Part shown: in pieces, positions 36,653 through 45,415 of the stretch
Position numbering within the stretch: the first letter of the stretch is position 1
Layout: every line of letters begins with the position of its first letter
DNA from: Burkholderia sp. WSM2230
Lineage (GTDB): Bacteria; Pseudomonadota; Gammaproteobacteria; Burkholderiales; Burkholderiaceae
Direction: 5' to 3'
DNA: 64,000 nucleotides
Assembly (NCBI RefSeq): GCF_000472445.1
Contig: NZ_AXAJ01000001.1
Location: forward strand, 682,643 to 746,642
Made by a program: the position numbers and the translations under genes
The notes under the pieces: model-generated
Told to the model about the DNA's origin: nothing
Seen by the model: the letters and a program-made list of their open reading frames with translations, nothing else
Database searches by the model: none

Positions 36653-37690
36653 TTAGTCCGATTCCGCGCGCCGCGTGAGGTCCGCGCGCGCCGGGCGATA
36701 GTCGGTGGGCCGCATGCCGGTCCATTTGCGGAACGCGCGATGAAACGCGCTCGGCTCCGCAAAGCCGACCGAAGCGGCAATATCCGCGATCGTGCGGCGC
36801 GACTTCTGCAGTTCGCCGATTGCAATGTCGCGCCGCAGATCGTCCTTGATCGACTGATAGGTATGGCCTTCCTGTTTCAGGCGGCGCCGCATGGTCGCCT
36901 CGGCGACGTTCAGGCGCGCCGCCATCTGGTCGGCGGCGGGCCAGCCGGCCGTCGGCAATGTGCGCAGCGTCTTGCGCACGCGCGCTGCAAGCGAGCCCGG
37001 ATTGCGGTACTTGACGACGAAGCTCGCCGGCGCATCACGCAGGAACGGCTTCGCCGACCGCGGAGTTTGAATCACCGGCAGCTCCAGAAACACCGGCGAG
37101 AGATCCACGTACGACTCAGGCTGGCCGAACGCCATGTCGTCGCAGAACATCAACTGGTACTCGTGCGCGGCGGGCGGTTCGGCGCAGCGAAAGCGCGCCT
37201 CGATGAGCGGAATGCGCCGCCCGACCAGCCAGCACAAGAGCCCATACACGACGATGAAATACGTCGCATACGCAAACATCGCGGGCGGCTTCGTCCCTTC
37301 GCGTTCGACGAGGCACAGGCGCACGCGCTCGTCATTTGTTTCGATGCGTGCGCCCAGGTCGTCGAGTACTAGCCGCATGAAACCCACTGCACGCGCCAGC
37401 GCCTGCGCGCCGTTGCGCGCCGTGAGCGCGGTGCGCGTCATCGCGATGAAGCTGCCGAATTTCATGCGATGCGAATCCTGACCGAAGAATTCGTCGTCGA
37501 GCGCGCGTGCGATGCCGACCCACAGCGCGCCATATTGCGCCGACGATACGCGGCTTTTCGGCGAAGCAAGCATGGGCGCAGGAATGCCCGCGGCTTCGGC
37601 AAGCTGCAACGCATCGAGCCCACGGGCGACCGCAAGCGCCAATGTTTCGTTGACGAGACTTACGGAAATGGTGCCCTTTTCGGTTTTCAT
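36653..37690 (-). CDS. AraC-family regulator, MmsR-like
   Basis: The 345-residue protein has an N-terminal ligand-binding region of the arabinose-binding-like type (about 15-200) and a C-terminal AraC helix-turn-helix pair (LNVAEATMRRRLKQEGHTYQSIKDDLRRDIAIGEL split, then TIADIAASVGFAEPSAFHRAFRKWTGMRPTDYR split at about 275-335). The ATG at 37690 is chosen; an in-frame start at 37723 adds only non-specific residues. It is divergent from the valine degradation operon, the position held by MmsR in pseudomonads, so it probably activates that operon in response to a valine breakdown product. Confidence 0.88.
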   Translation of the reverse strand: MKTEKGTISVSLVNETLALAVARGLDALQLAEAAGIPAPMLASPKSRVSSAQYGALWVGIARALDDEFFGQDSHRMKFGSFIAMTRTALTARNGAQALARAVGFMRLVLDDLGARIETNDERVRLCLVEREGTKPPAMFAYATYFIVVYGLLCWLVGRRIPLIEARFRCAEPPAAHEYQLMFCDDMAFGQPESYVDLSPVFLELPVIQTPRSAKPFLRDAPASFVVKYRNPGSLAARVRKTLRTLPTAGWPAADQMAARLNVAEATMRRRLKQEGHTYQSIKDDLRRDIAIGELQKSRRTIADIAASVGFAEPSAFHRAFRKWTGMRPTDYRPARADLTRRAESD

Positions 37691-37782
37691 CTGCGTTGGC
37701 TTTGTGTGTGGTCGGAGTGGCAATCGCGCTCAACGTTTTGCTTATCGAAGCCCGCCTTGCACAGCAAAAAGCGGCCTCGTGC

Positions 37783-37800
37783 GGTACCAGATGGTACCAG
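37783..37800. promoter_or_regulatory. Direct repeat GGTACCAG, probable AraC-type operator
   Basis: GGTACCAG occurs at 37783-37790 and 37793-37800, exactly one helical turn apart, 100 bases before the first gene of the valine operon and within the divergent region shared with the AraC-family gene. Direct repeats are the usual AraC-family site form. Confidence 0.45.
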
Positions 37801-37899
37801 TGTGGCAAATGCGCTCACGCACAATGATCGCGCTGAGCATCGAAGCGTGTGACCGAGTTGCCTACACTTGCAGCGAACGCAAGCACAGGACTCACGCTC

Positions 37900-39033
37900 A
37901 TGGACAGCTTCTACACCGAAGAACAACGCATGATCCGCGACGCGGCACGCGACTTCGCGACCGAGCGCCTCGCGCCGAACGCCGCGCAATGGGACCGCGA
38001 CGCACAACTGCCCGCGGATGTGGTGAGGCAAATGGGCGAACTGGGTTTTCTCGGCATGATCGTGCCGCCGCAGTGGGGCGGTTCGTACACCGACTATGTG
38101 GCCTACGCGCTCGCGCTCGAAGAAATCGCGGCGGGCTGCGCTGCATGCGCGACGCTGATGAGCGTGCATAACTCTGTCGGCTGCGGGCCTATCCTGAACT
38201 TCGGCAGCGACGCGCAGAAAGACCGCTATTTGCAGGACCTGGCGACCGGCCGGCGCATCGGCGCGTTCTGCCTGACCGAGCCGCAAGCGGGCTCGGAGGC
38301 AAACAACCTGCGCACGCGTGCAGTGCTGCGCGACGGCAAGTGGGTACTCAACGGCAACAAGCAGTTCGTGACGAACGGCGCACGCGCGGACATCGCCATC
38401 GTGTTCGCCGTCACGGACCCGGATCGCGGCAAGCGCGGTCTCTCCACCTTTATCGTGCCGACGGATACGCCGGGCTTCAACGTCGGCAGGCCGGAGCACA
38501 AGCTGGGCATTCGCGCTTCGGACACCTGTCCGATTTCGCTCGACGACTGCACCGTGCCCGAAGCAAACCTGCTCGGCGAACCAGGCGAGGGTTTGCGCAT
38601 CGCGCTGTCGAATCTGGAGGGCGGGCGCATCGGCATCGCGGCGCAGGCCGTCGGCATCGCGCGGGCCGCGTTCGACGCCGCCCGCGCCTATGCCAGCGAG
38701 CGCACGCAATTCGGCAAGGCGCTGAAGGATCATCAGACCATCGCCAACATGCTCGCGGACATGGCCACGCGCCTGAACGCCGCGCGCCTGCTCGTGCATC
38801 ATGCGGCGCGGCTGCGCTCGGCGGGCGAGCCGTGTTTGTCGGAGGCGTCGCAGGCAAAACTGTTCGCGTCGGAAACGGCCGAACAGATCTGCTCGAACGC
38901 GATCCAGATTCACGGCGGCTACGGTTATCTCGAGGACTACGCGGTGGAGCGCCACTACCGCGACGCCCGCATCACGCAGATTTACGAAGGAACCAGCGAA
39001 GTGCAGCGCATGGTGATTGCGCGTCACGTTTGA
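37900..39033 (+). CDS. Acyl-CoA dehydrogenase, probable isobutyryl-CoA dehydrogenase
   Basis: The 377-residue flavoenzyme has the acyl-CoA dehydrogenase fold: FAD-contacting [18 protein letters not shown], a [19 protein letters not shown] helix, [13 protein letters not shown], and a C-terminal [13 protein letters not shown] plus [11 protein letters not shown], where the Glu of YEGT is the catalytic base. CACAGGA precedes the ATG at 37900; an in-frame start at 37849 is not preferred. As first gene of a valine operon (with mmsA and mmsB), its expected role is conversion of isobutyryl-CoA to methacrylyl-CoA. Chain specificity is inferred from neighbours. Confidence 0.9.
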   Translation: MDSFYTEEQRMIRDAARDFATERLAPNAAQWDRDAQLPADVVRQMGELGFLGMIVPPQWGGSYTDYVAYALALEEIAAGCAACATLMSVHNSVGCGPILNFGSDAQKDRYLQDLATGRRIGAFCLTEPQAGSEANNLRTRAVLRDGKWVLNGNKQFVTNGARADIAIVFAVTDPDRGKRGLSTFIVPTDTPGFNVGRPEHKLGIRASDTCPISLDDCTVPEANLLGEPGEGLRIALSNLEGGRIGIAAQAVGIARAAFDAARAYASERTQFGKALKDHQTIANMLADMATRLNAARLLVHHAARLRSAGEPCLSEASQAKLFASETAEQICSNAIQIHGGYGYLEDYAVERHYRDARITQIYEGTSEVQRMVIARHV

Positions 39034-39137
39034 ACGCTGCGCGAGCCGCGTTTGAGCGCAAAATAGCTTGCCGACAGAGCAAAGCGAAGCCAACCCGAGC
39101 AAGAGCGGACCCATACCGCGCCCATCAGGAGACGACC

Positions 39138-40841
39138 ATGACTGCAGCGAAAGCCTTCTTCGACGCCCGCGACCTGTTATTGCGCCATCGAACCGACTAT
39201 GACCGCGCATACCGCGAGTTCGCATGGCCGGTGCTGGATGAGTTCAACTGGGCGCTCGACTACTTCGACGTGATCGCGCGCGGCAACGACAACCCGGCGC
39301 TGTGGATCGTCGACGACCCGGCCGGCGAGGGCCTGCGTGTGTCGTACGCGCAGATGTCCGAACGCTCCGCGCGCATGGCCAACTTTCTGCGCGGCGTGGG
39401 CGTGAAGCGCGGCGACCGTGTGCTGCTGATGCTGCCGAACCGCGTCGAACTATGGGACGTGATGCTCGCCGCCATGAAGCTCGGCGCAATCGTGCTGCCC
39501 GCCACGACCCAGCTTTCCGCCGACGACGTGCGCGACCGCGTGCAGATAGGCGGCGCGAATTTCGTGGTGGTGGACAGCGCGGAGTTGTCCAAGTTCGATT
39601 CGCTCGATGTACCGTTGACGCGTCTTTCCGTGGGCGCGCCGCGCGACGGCTGGATCGACCTGGCTGCCGCGTACGACGCATCGCCGCAGTTCATCCCCGA
39701 AGGCGTCACGCGCGCCACCGACCCGCTGCTGCTGTATTTCACGTCCGGCACCACTTCGAAGCCGAAGCTCGTCGAGCATACGCATCAGAGCTATCCGGTC
39801 GGGCATCTGTCCACCATGTACTGGATCGGCCTGCAACCGAACGACATCCATTGGAATATCAGCTCGCCGGGTTGGGCAAAACACGCGTGGAGCTGCTTCT
39901 TCGCGCCCTGGAACGCGCAGGCTTGTGTGTTCGTTTTCAACTTCGCGCGCTTCGTGCCGAAAGACACGCTGAATGTGCTGGTGCGTTTCAACGTGACCAC
40001 GCTGTGCGCGCCGCCCACTGTGTGGCGCATGCTCGTGCAGGAACATCTCGCGGATTATCCGGTGAAGCTGCGCGAGATTGTCGGCGCGGGCGAGCCGCTG
40101 AATCCGGAGATTATCGAGCGCGTGAAGCACGCGTGGGGCATCACGATTCGCGACGGTTTCGGACAGACGGAGACGACTTGCCAGATCGGCAACTCGCCGG
40201 GACAAGCGGTGGTTGCGGGCTCGATGGGGCGTCCATTGCCCGGTTACAGAATCGAATTGCTCGACGCCGACGACCAACCGGTGAGCGAAGGCGAGATCGC
40301 GTTGCCGATTGGACCTGACGGGACCGTGCGTCCGCTTGGTTTGATGACCGGCTATGCGAACAACGCGAAGGCCACCGCCGAGGCCATGCGCAACGGTTTT
40401 TACCGCACGTCCGATGTGGCGCTGCGCCGCGACGACGGTTACTACGTGTACGTGGGCCGCGCCGACGATGTTTTTAAATCGTCCGATTACCGGCTGAGTC
40501 CCTTCGAACTGGAAAGCGTGCTGATCGAGCATGAGGCTATCGGCGAAGCGGCGGTCGTGCCGAGCGCCGACGCGCTGCGCCTGTCGGTGCCCAAGGCGTT
40601 CGTCACCGTACGTCAGGGCTATGAAGCCGGGCCCGAGCTCGCGCGCGCGGTGTTTGCATTCTCACGCGAAAAGCTCGCACCGTATAAGCGGATTCGCCGT
40701 CTGCAATTCAGCGAGCTGCCGAAAACCATCTCCGGCAAGATCCGGCGGGTCGAGTTGCGGCGCCGCGAAATGGAGCGGCAGGCCGAACCCGCGCGTTTGC
40801 CCGACGAGTACTGGGAAGAAGATTTCCCCGACCTGCGCTAG
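39138..40841 (+). CDS. AMP-dependent acyl-CoA synthetase
   Basis: The 567-residue adenylate-forming enzyme has the P-loop-like YFTSGTTSKPKLVEHTH, an A5-type DGFGQTETT motif, an A8-type YVYVGRADDVFKSSDYRLSPFELE and a C-terminal catalytic Lys in PKTISGKIRRVELR. It activates a carboxylic acid to its CoA thioester with ATP. In the valine operon a short branched acid such as isobutyrate, or propionate, is the likely substrate. The ATG at 39138 is preceded by AGGAGACGACC. A 104-base gap separates it from the dehydrogenase gene, and 75 bases separate it from mmsA. Confidence 0.88.
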   Translation: MTAAKAFFDARDLLLRHRTDYDRAYREFAWPVLDEFNWALDYFDVIARGNDNPALWIVDDPAGEGLRVSYAQMSERSARMANFLRGVGVKRGDRVLLMLPNRVELWDVMLAAMKLGAIVLPATTQLSADDVRDRVQIGGANFVVVDSAELSKFDSLDVPLTRLSVGAPRDGWIDLAAAYDASPQFIPEGVTRATDPLLLYFTSGTTSKPKLVEHTHQSYPVGHLSTMYWIGLQPNDIHWNISSPGWAKHAWSCFFAPWNAQACVFVFNFARFVPKDTLNVLVRFNVTTLCAPPTVWRMLVQEHLADYPVKLREIVGAGEPLNPEIIERVKHAWGITIRDGFGQTETTCQIGNSPGQAVVAGSMGRPLPGYRIELLDADDQPVSEGEIALPIGPDGTVRPLGLMTGYANNAKATAEAMRNGFYRTSDVALRRDDGYYVYVGRADDVFKSSDYRLSPFELESVLIEHEAIGEAAVVPSADALRLSVPKAFVTVRQGYEAGPELARAVFAFSREKLAPYKRIRRLQFSELPKTISGKIRRVELRRREMERQAEPARLPDEYWEEDFPDLR

Positions 40842-40916
40842 ACCGCGTTAGACACTTTTCTTTCCAAGCCACTGTCCGGGCCCAGGCCCGCAACAGGCAC
40901 AACAGGAGTTCACAGC

Positions 40917-42425
40917 ATGAACGCAACGGCCTCGAATACCGTGAAGCTGCTGATTAACGGCGAGTTCGTCGAATCGAAAACCACTGAATGGCGCGACATT
41001 GTCAATCCGGCGACGCAACAGGTGTTGGCGCGCGTGCCGTTCGCGACTGCTGACGAAGTCAACGAAGCGATCCGCTCGGCGCATGCCGCGTTCAACACAT
41101 GGAAGAACACGCCGATCGGCGCGCGCATGCGCATCATGCTCAAGTACCAGGCGCTGATTCGCGAGCACATGCCGCGCATTGCGAAGACGCTGAGCGCGGA
41201 ACAGGGCAAGACGATCGCGGACGCCGAGGGCGACATCTTTCGCGGACTCGAGGTCGTCGAGCATGCATGCTCCATTGGTACCTTGCAGCAAGGTGAATTC
41301 GCGGAAAACGTCGCGGGCGGCGTGGATACATACACGCTGCGCCAGCCGCTTGGCGTCTGCGCCGGCATCACGCCGTTCAACTTTCCCGCGATGATCCCAC
41401 TCTGGATGTTCCCGATGGCGATTGTCTGCGGCAATACCTTTTTGCTCAAGCCCTCAGAGCAGGACCCGTTGTCGACGATGCAACTGGTCGAGCTCGCGAT
41501 CGAGGCGGGCGTGCCCAAGGGCGTGCTCAACGTCGTGCACGGCGGCAAGGACGTGGTCGATGCGCTCTGCACACATGAACTCGTGAAGGCCATTTCGTTT
41601 GTCGGCTCAACGGCGGTCGGCACGCACGTGTACCGCCTCGGCAGTGAACACGGCAAACGCGTGCAGTCGATGATGGGCGCAAAGAATCACGCCGTCGTGC
41701 TGCCGGACGCGAATCGCGAGCAGACCTTGAATGCGCTCGCCGGTGCGGGCTTCGGCGCGGCGGGGCAGCGTTGCATGGCGACTTCGGTGGTGGTGCTGGT
41801 GGGCGCGGCACAGCAATGGCTGCCCGATCTGGTCGCAAAGGCGAAGACGCTCAAGGTCAACGCGGGCAGCGAGCCCAACACCGATATCGGCCCGGTCGTT
41901 TCGCGCGCCGCAAAAGAGCGCATTCTCGGGCTCATTGAAGCGGGCGTGAAGGAAGGCGCGACGCTCGCACTCGACGGCCGCGATGTGAAGGTGCCCGGCT
42001 ACGAGCAAGGCAACTTTATCGGGCCGACGATTTTCACGGACGTCAGCACGGAAATGGAAATTTATCGCACGGAGATTTTCGGGCCGGTGCTGCTCGTGCT
42101 CAACGCTGCGACGCTCGACGACGCGATTGCGCTCGTCAACCGCAATCCGTTCGGCAACGGTGTTGGACTGTTCACGCAGAGCGGCGCGGCGGCGCGCAAA
42201 TTCCAGAGCGAGATCGACGTGGGCCAGGTCGGCATCAACATTCCGATTCCGGTGCCGGTGCCGTTCTTCAGCTTTACGGGTTCGCGCGGCTCCAAGCTCG
42301 GCGATCTCGGTCCGTACGGCAAGCAGGTCGTGCAGTTCTACACGCAGACCAAGACGGTGACTGCGCGCTGGTTCGACGACGACACCGTCAACGACGGCGT
42401 GAACACCACCATCACGCTGCGCTGA
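40917..42425 (+). CDS. mmsA: CoA-acylating methylmalonate-semialdehyde dehydrogenase
   Basis: The 502-residue aldehyde dehydrogenase matches MmsA: GEFVESKTTEWRDIVNPATQ, the NAD-binding FNFPAMIPLWMFPMAI and FVGSTAVGTHVY, and the active-site Cys in FGAAGQRCMATS, followed by IGPTIFTDVSTEMEIYRTEIFGPVL. It converts (S)-methylmalonate semialdehyde, NAD and CoA to propionyl-CoA, the last step of valine degradation. The family differs from other aldehyde dehydrogenases in lacking the general-base Glu. AGGAG is upstream of the ATG; mmsB follows in 28 bases. Confidence 0.95.
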   Translation: MNATASNTVKLLINGEFVESKTTEWRDIVNPATQQVLARVPFATADEVNEAIRSAHAAFNTWKNTPIGARMRIMLKYQALIREHMPRIAKTLSAEQGKTIADAEGDIFRGLEVVEHACSIGTLQQGEFAENVAGGVDTYTLRQPLGVCAGITPFNFPAMIPLWMFPMAIVCGNTFLLKPSEQDPLSTMQLVELAIEAGVPKGVLNVVHGGKDVVDALCTHELVKAISFVGSTAVGTHVYRLGSEHGKRVQSMMGAKNHAVVLPDANREQTLNALAGAGFGAAGQRCMATSVVVLVGAAQQWLPDLVAKAKTLKVNAGSEPNTDIGPVVSRAAKERILGLIEAGVKEGATLALDGRDVKVPGYEQGNFIGPTIFTDVSTEMEIYRTEIFGPVLLVLNAATLDDAIALVNRNPFGNGVGLFTQSGAAARKFQSEIDVGQVGINIPIPVPVPFFSFTGSRGSKLGDLGPYGKQVVQFYTQTKTVTARWFDDDTVNDGVNTTITLR

Positions 42426-42453
42426 GGGAGCCCGCAACAATGGAGGCGGCATC

Positions 42454-43395
42454 ATGAAGATTGGCTTTATCGGATTGGGCAACATGGGCGCGCCGATGGC
42501 GCACAACCTGTTGAAAGCGGGCCACGCGGTCAACGTTTTCGATCTCAGCGCGCAGGCTGTGCAGGCGCTTGTCGATGCGGGCGCGAAGGCTGCGGCTTCG
42601 CCGAAAGCGGCGGTGAGCGACGTCGAGTGCGTGATCACGATGCTGCCCGCGGCGGCGCATGTGCGCAGCGTGCTGAGCGCTGAAGACGGCGTGCTGGCCG
42701 GCATTCCGAAAGGCGTGACCATCGTCGATTCGAGCACGATCGATCCGGCCAGTGTCAAAGCGTTCGCGGAGCTCGCGCAGCAGCATGGCAACACGTTTGT
42801 CGATGCGCCTGTTTCGGGCGGCACGGGCGGCGCGGCTGCGGGCACGCTGACCTTCATGGTGGGCGGCAGTGCGAGCGCGTTCGAGCAGGTGAAGCCGGTG
42901 TTGTCGGCGATGGGCAAAAACATCGTGCATTGCGGCGACACCGGCACAGGCCAGGTGGCGAAGATCTGCAACAACCTCGTGCTCGGCATCACGATGGCGG
43001 GCGTGGCCGAAGCGATGTCGCTCGGCGAGGCGCTCGGCATCGACGTGAAGGTGCTTGGCGGCATCATCAATACATCGACGGGGCGCTGCTGGAGTTCGGA
43101 CACCTACAACCCGATGCCGGGCGTGATAGATAGCGCGCCGTCGTCGCGCGGTTATACCGGCGGCTTCGGCACGGACCTCATGCTGAAGGACCTCGGACTT
43201 GCCACGGACGCCGCAAAGTTCGCGCGTCAACCCGTGTACCTCGGCGCGCTCGCGCAGCAGCTTTATCAAACGATGAGCGCGAAAGGCGCCGGACGTCTGG
43301 ACTTTTCGGCGGTGATCAAGCTGTATCGCGATGACAGCGAAAACAGCAGCGGCAATAACAGCGGCAACGGCGCTGCAAAGGGAGCCGCGCGATGA
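42454..43395 (+). CDS. mmsB: 3-hydroxyisobutyrate dehydrogenase
   Basis: The 313-residue enzyme belongs to the beta-hydroxyacid dehydrogenase family: NAD-binding GFIGLGNMGAPMAHNL, substrate-binding DAPVSGGTGGAAAGTLTFMVGG, and the catalytic Lys in GQVAKICNN. It oxidises 3-hydroxyisobutyrate to methylmalonate semialdehyde for MmsA. The last 20 or so residues (DDSENSSGNNSGNGAAKG...) form a hydrophilic tail not expected for the family, which usually ends near FSAVIKLYR. The stop overlaps the next gene by 4 bases. Confidence 0.95.
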   Translation: MKIGFIGLGNMGAPMAHNLLKAGHAVNVFDLSAQAVQALVDAGAKAAASPKAAVSDVECVITMLPAAAHVRSVLSAEDGVLAGIPKGVTIVDSSTIDPASVKAFAELAQQHGNTFVDAPVSGGTGGAAAGTLTFMVGGSASAFEQVKPVLSAMGKNIVHCGDTGTGQVAKICNNLVLGITMAGVAEAMSLGEALGIDVKVLGGIINTSTGRCWSSDTYNPMPGVIDSAPSSRGYTGGFGTDLMLKDLGLATDAAKFARQPVYLGALAQQLYQTMSAKGAGRLDFSAVIKLYRDDSENSSGNNSGNGAAKGAAR

Positions 43396-44219
43396 TCGAA
43401 CTCCACTACCTGCACGAAGACACCGTCGCACAACTCACGTTGAGCCGTCCGCCCGCGAATGCATTCACGCCTGAGGGCCTGCTCCAATTGCAGCAGACAG
43501 TTGAGCGTCTCAATGGCGAGCCGCGTGTGCGCGCAATCGTCATCACCGGCGAGGGCCCGAAGTTCTTCAGCGCGGGCGCGGATCTCAACACGTTCGCGGA
43601 CGGCAATCGCGAAGTGGCGCGTGTTGCGGCAGCCCGCTTCGGCGCGGCCTTTGAAGCGTTGCAGAACGCGCGGCCCGTGGTGATCGCCGCGATCAACGGC
43701 TATGCAATGGGCGGCGGGCTCGAATGTGCGCTGGCTTGCGATATCCGTATTGCCGAACAGCAAGCGGTGATGGCGTTGCCCGAGACCGCGGTCGGCTTGC
43801 TGCCATGCGGTTGCGGCACGCAGACGCTGCCGTGCCTGATCGGCGAGGGCTGGGCGAAGCGCATGATCCTGACCGGCGAACGCGTCGACGCGTCGACCGC
43901 GTTGCGCATTGGTCTCGTCGAAGAAGTCGTGGAAAAGGGCGCCGCGCGCGAAGCCGCGCTGGCCATGGCGGCACGCGTGGCGACGCTGAGTCCGCAGGCC
44001 GTCGGCTTCAGCAAGACGCTGATTCATCAGGCACGCAACGGCGTGCCGCGCTCGGCTGCGCTGGCAGTGGAACGCGAACGTTTCGTCGATCTGTTCGACG
44101 GCGCCGATCAGCGCGAAGGCGTCAACGCGTTCCTCGAAAAGCGCGCGCCGCGCTGGGAGGTCATGGGCGATGAAGCAGCCCGTGCTCCTCAACCCGCAAA
44201 CAAGGAGACGCAACAATGA
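43392..44219 (+). CDS. Enoyl-CoA hydratase, probable methacrylyl-CoA hydratase
   Basis: The 275-residue crotonase-fold protein has the oxyanion-hole segment FFSAGADLNTFADG, the NGYAMGGGLECALACDIRIA block and a catalytic-loop ALPETAVGLLPCGCGTQTLP, in which the acidic Glu of PET is present. In this operon it should hydrate methacrylyl-CoA to 3-hydroxyisobutyryl-CoA. The start overlaps the mmsB stop (ATGA) and its own stop overlaps the next gene in the same way, so the three are coupled. Confidence 0.88.
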   Translation: MIELHYLHEDTVAQLTLSRPPANAFTPEGLLQLQQTVERLNGEPRVRAIVITGEGPKFFSAGADLNTFADGNREVARVAAARFGAAFEALQNARPVVIAAINGYAMGGGLECALACDIRIAEQQAVMALPETAVGLLPCGCGTQTLPCLIGEGWAKRMILTGERVDASTALRIGLVEEVVEKGAAREAALAMAARVATLSPQAVGFSKTLIHQARNGVPRSAALAVERERFVDLFDGADQREGVNAFLEKRAPRWEVMGDEAARAPQPANKETQQ

Positions 44220-45376
44220 GCGCTTTGCAAAGCGTCGTGCCCGAGTTTGTGCCCGAAGCAGGCGTTGAAGCCGAACGCGAGATCCTGTTTCGTGTGGTCA
44301 ACCGCGTCGCGATCATCACGCTGAACCGGCCCGCTGCGCTCAATGCGCTGTCCCACGCGATGATTCGCGAGCTCGCGGTGCTGGTCGAACATTGCCGCAA
44401 TGACGACGGCATCGTCGCGCTCGTGCTGAAAGGTGCTGGAAACAAGGGCTTTTGCGCGGGCGGCGATGTGCGCGAAGTGCATCGCCTCGCGAAGAATGGT
44501 GACAACCGCTGGCTTGCGTTTTTCATCGACGAGTACCGGCTCGATTACGCGTTGCATACCTTCCCGAAACCGGTGGTCGCGCTGCTCGACGGTATCGCAA
44601 TGGGCGGCGGCATGGGCCTCGGGCAGGCGGCGCGCCTGCGCATTGTCACAGAGCGCAGCAAAATCGCGATGCCCGAGACGCGTATTGGCTTCCTGCCCGA
44701 CGTGGGCGCCACGCGTTTTCTCGCCGTGATGCCCGCGGAGTTCGAGTTGTATGTCGGCCTGACCGGCGCGACCTTGTCCGGCGCCGATGCATTGCGGCTG
44801 CAACTCGCCGATCTCTGCGTGCCGGCCGACTGGCTTGCTTCCGCGGAAGAGCGGTTGCGGCGCATCTCGCATGAAGGCGATCTGCTGAGCGCATTGCGCG
44901 CCGTGTTCGAGCCGCCGTGCAACATCGTGCCGCACGCCGCGTTGGCACCATTGACGCAACTGGTGCTGCGGCATTTCGACCGGCGCTCAGGCGTCGACAG
45001 AATCATGGCGACGTTGCGGCACGATCTCGAACGCGACTCGCCGCGCGAGGTGAGGCAGTGGCTGCAATCCACTTACGATGCGCTTGCGGCGCACTCGCCC
45101 ACCATGCTCTACGTGACGCGCGAGGCGCTGTTGCGCGGCCGGCAGATGACACTTGCCGAGTGCTTCCGGATGGAGCTGGGCATCGTCAAGCGGGCGATCG
45201 AGGAGGGCGACTTCTGCGAAGGCGTGCGGGCGCAGTTGATCGACAAGGACCGCAAGGGGCGCTGGGCGCCCGCCACGCTGCCGGAAGTGCGGCCCGAGCG
45301 GGTCCGGCATTTTCTGACTTCGCCGTGGAAGCGCGACGCGCATCCGCTTGCGGACCTGGGTGCAGAAACACACTGA
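44216..45376 (+). CDS. 3-hydroxyisobutyryl-CoA hydrolase
   Basis: The 386-residue crotonase-family enzyme has the length and motifs of HIBCH: GNKGFCAGGDVREVH, the glycine-rich DGIAMGGGMGLGQAARLRIV, and the PETRIGFLPDVGATRFLAVM block, where the Glu of PET and the Asp of PDVG are the hydrolase signature. It is longer than hydratases because of a C-terminal domain (about 260-386). It releases free 3-hydroxyisobutyrate, the substrate of MmsB. It ends the six-gene operon. Confidence 0.9.
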   Translation: MSALQSVVPEFVPEAGVEAEREILFRVVNRVAIITLNRPAALNALSHAMIRELAVLVEHCRNDDGIVALVLKGAGNKGFCAGGDVREVHRLAKNGDNRWLAFFIDEYRLDYALHTFPKPVVALLDGIAMGGGMGLGQAARLRIVTERSKIAMPETRIGFLPDVGATRFLAVMPAEFELYVGLTGATLSGADALRLQLADLCVPADWLASAEERLRRISHEGDLLSALRAVFEPPCNIVPHAALAPLTQLVLRHFDRRSGVDRIMATLRHDLERDSPREVRQWLQSTYDALAAHSPTMLYVTREALLRGRQMTLAECFRMELGIVKRAIEEGDFCEGVRAQLIDKDRKGRWAPATLPEVRPERVRHFLTSPWKRDAHPLADLGAETH

Positions 45377-45415
45377 CGCATGGAGCGAACGCGGCGCCGT
45401 TCATGGCCTCCTTGC

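Noticed and set aside
38340..39137. Long in-frame extension upstream of the acyl-CoA synthetase
   Set aside because: It overlaps the dehydrogenase gene in another frame; the ATG at 39138 has a good ribosome site and the normal family start.
37687..39225. Minus-strand open frame of 512 codons opposite the acyl-CoA dehydrogenase
   Set aside because: It is antisense to a gene with full catalytic motifs and has no domain of its own.
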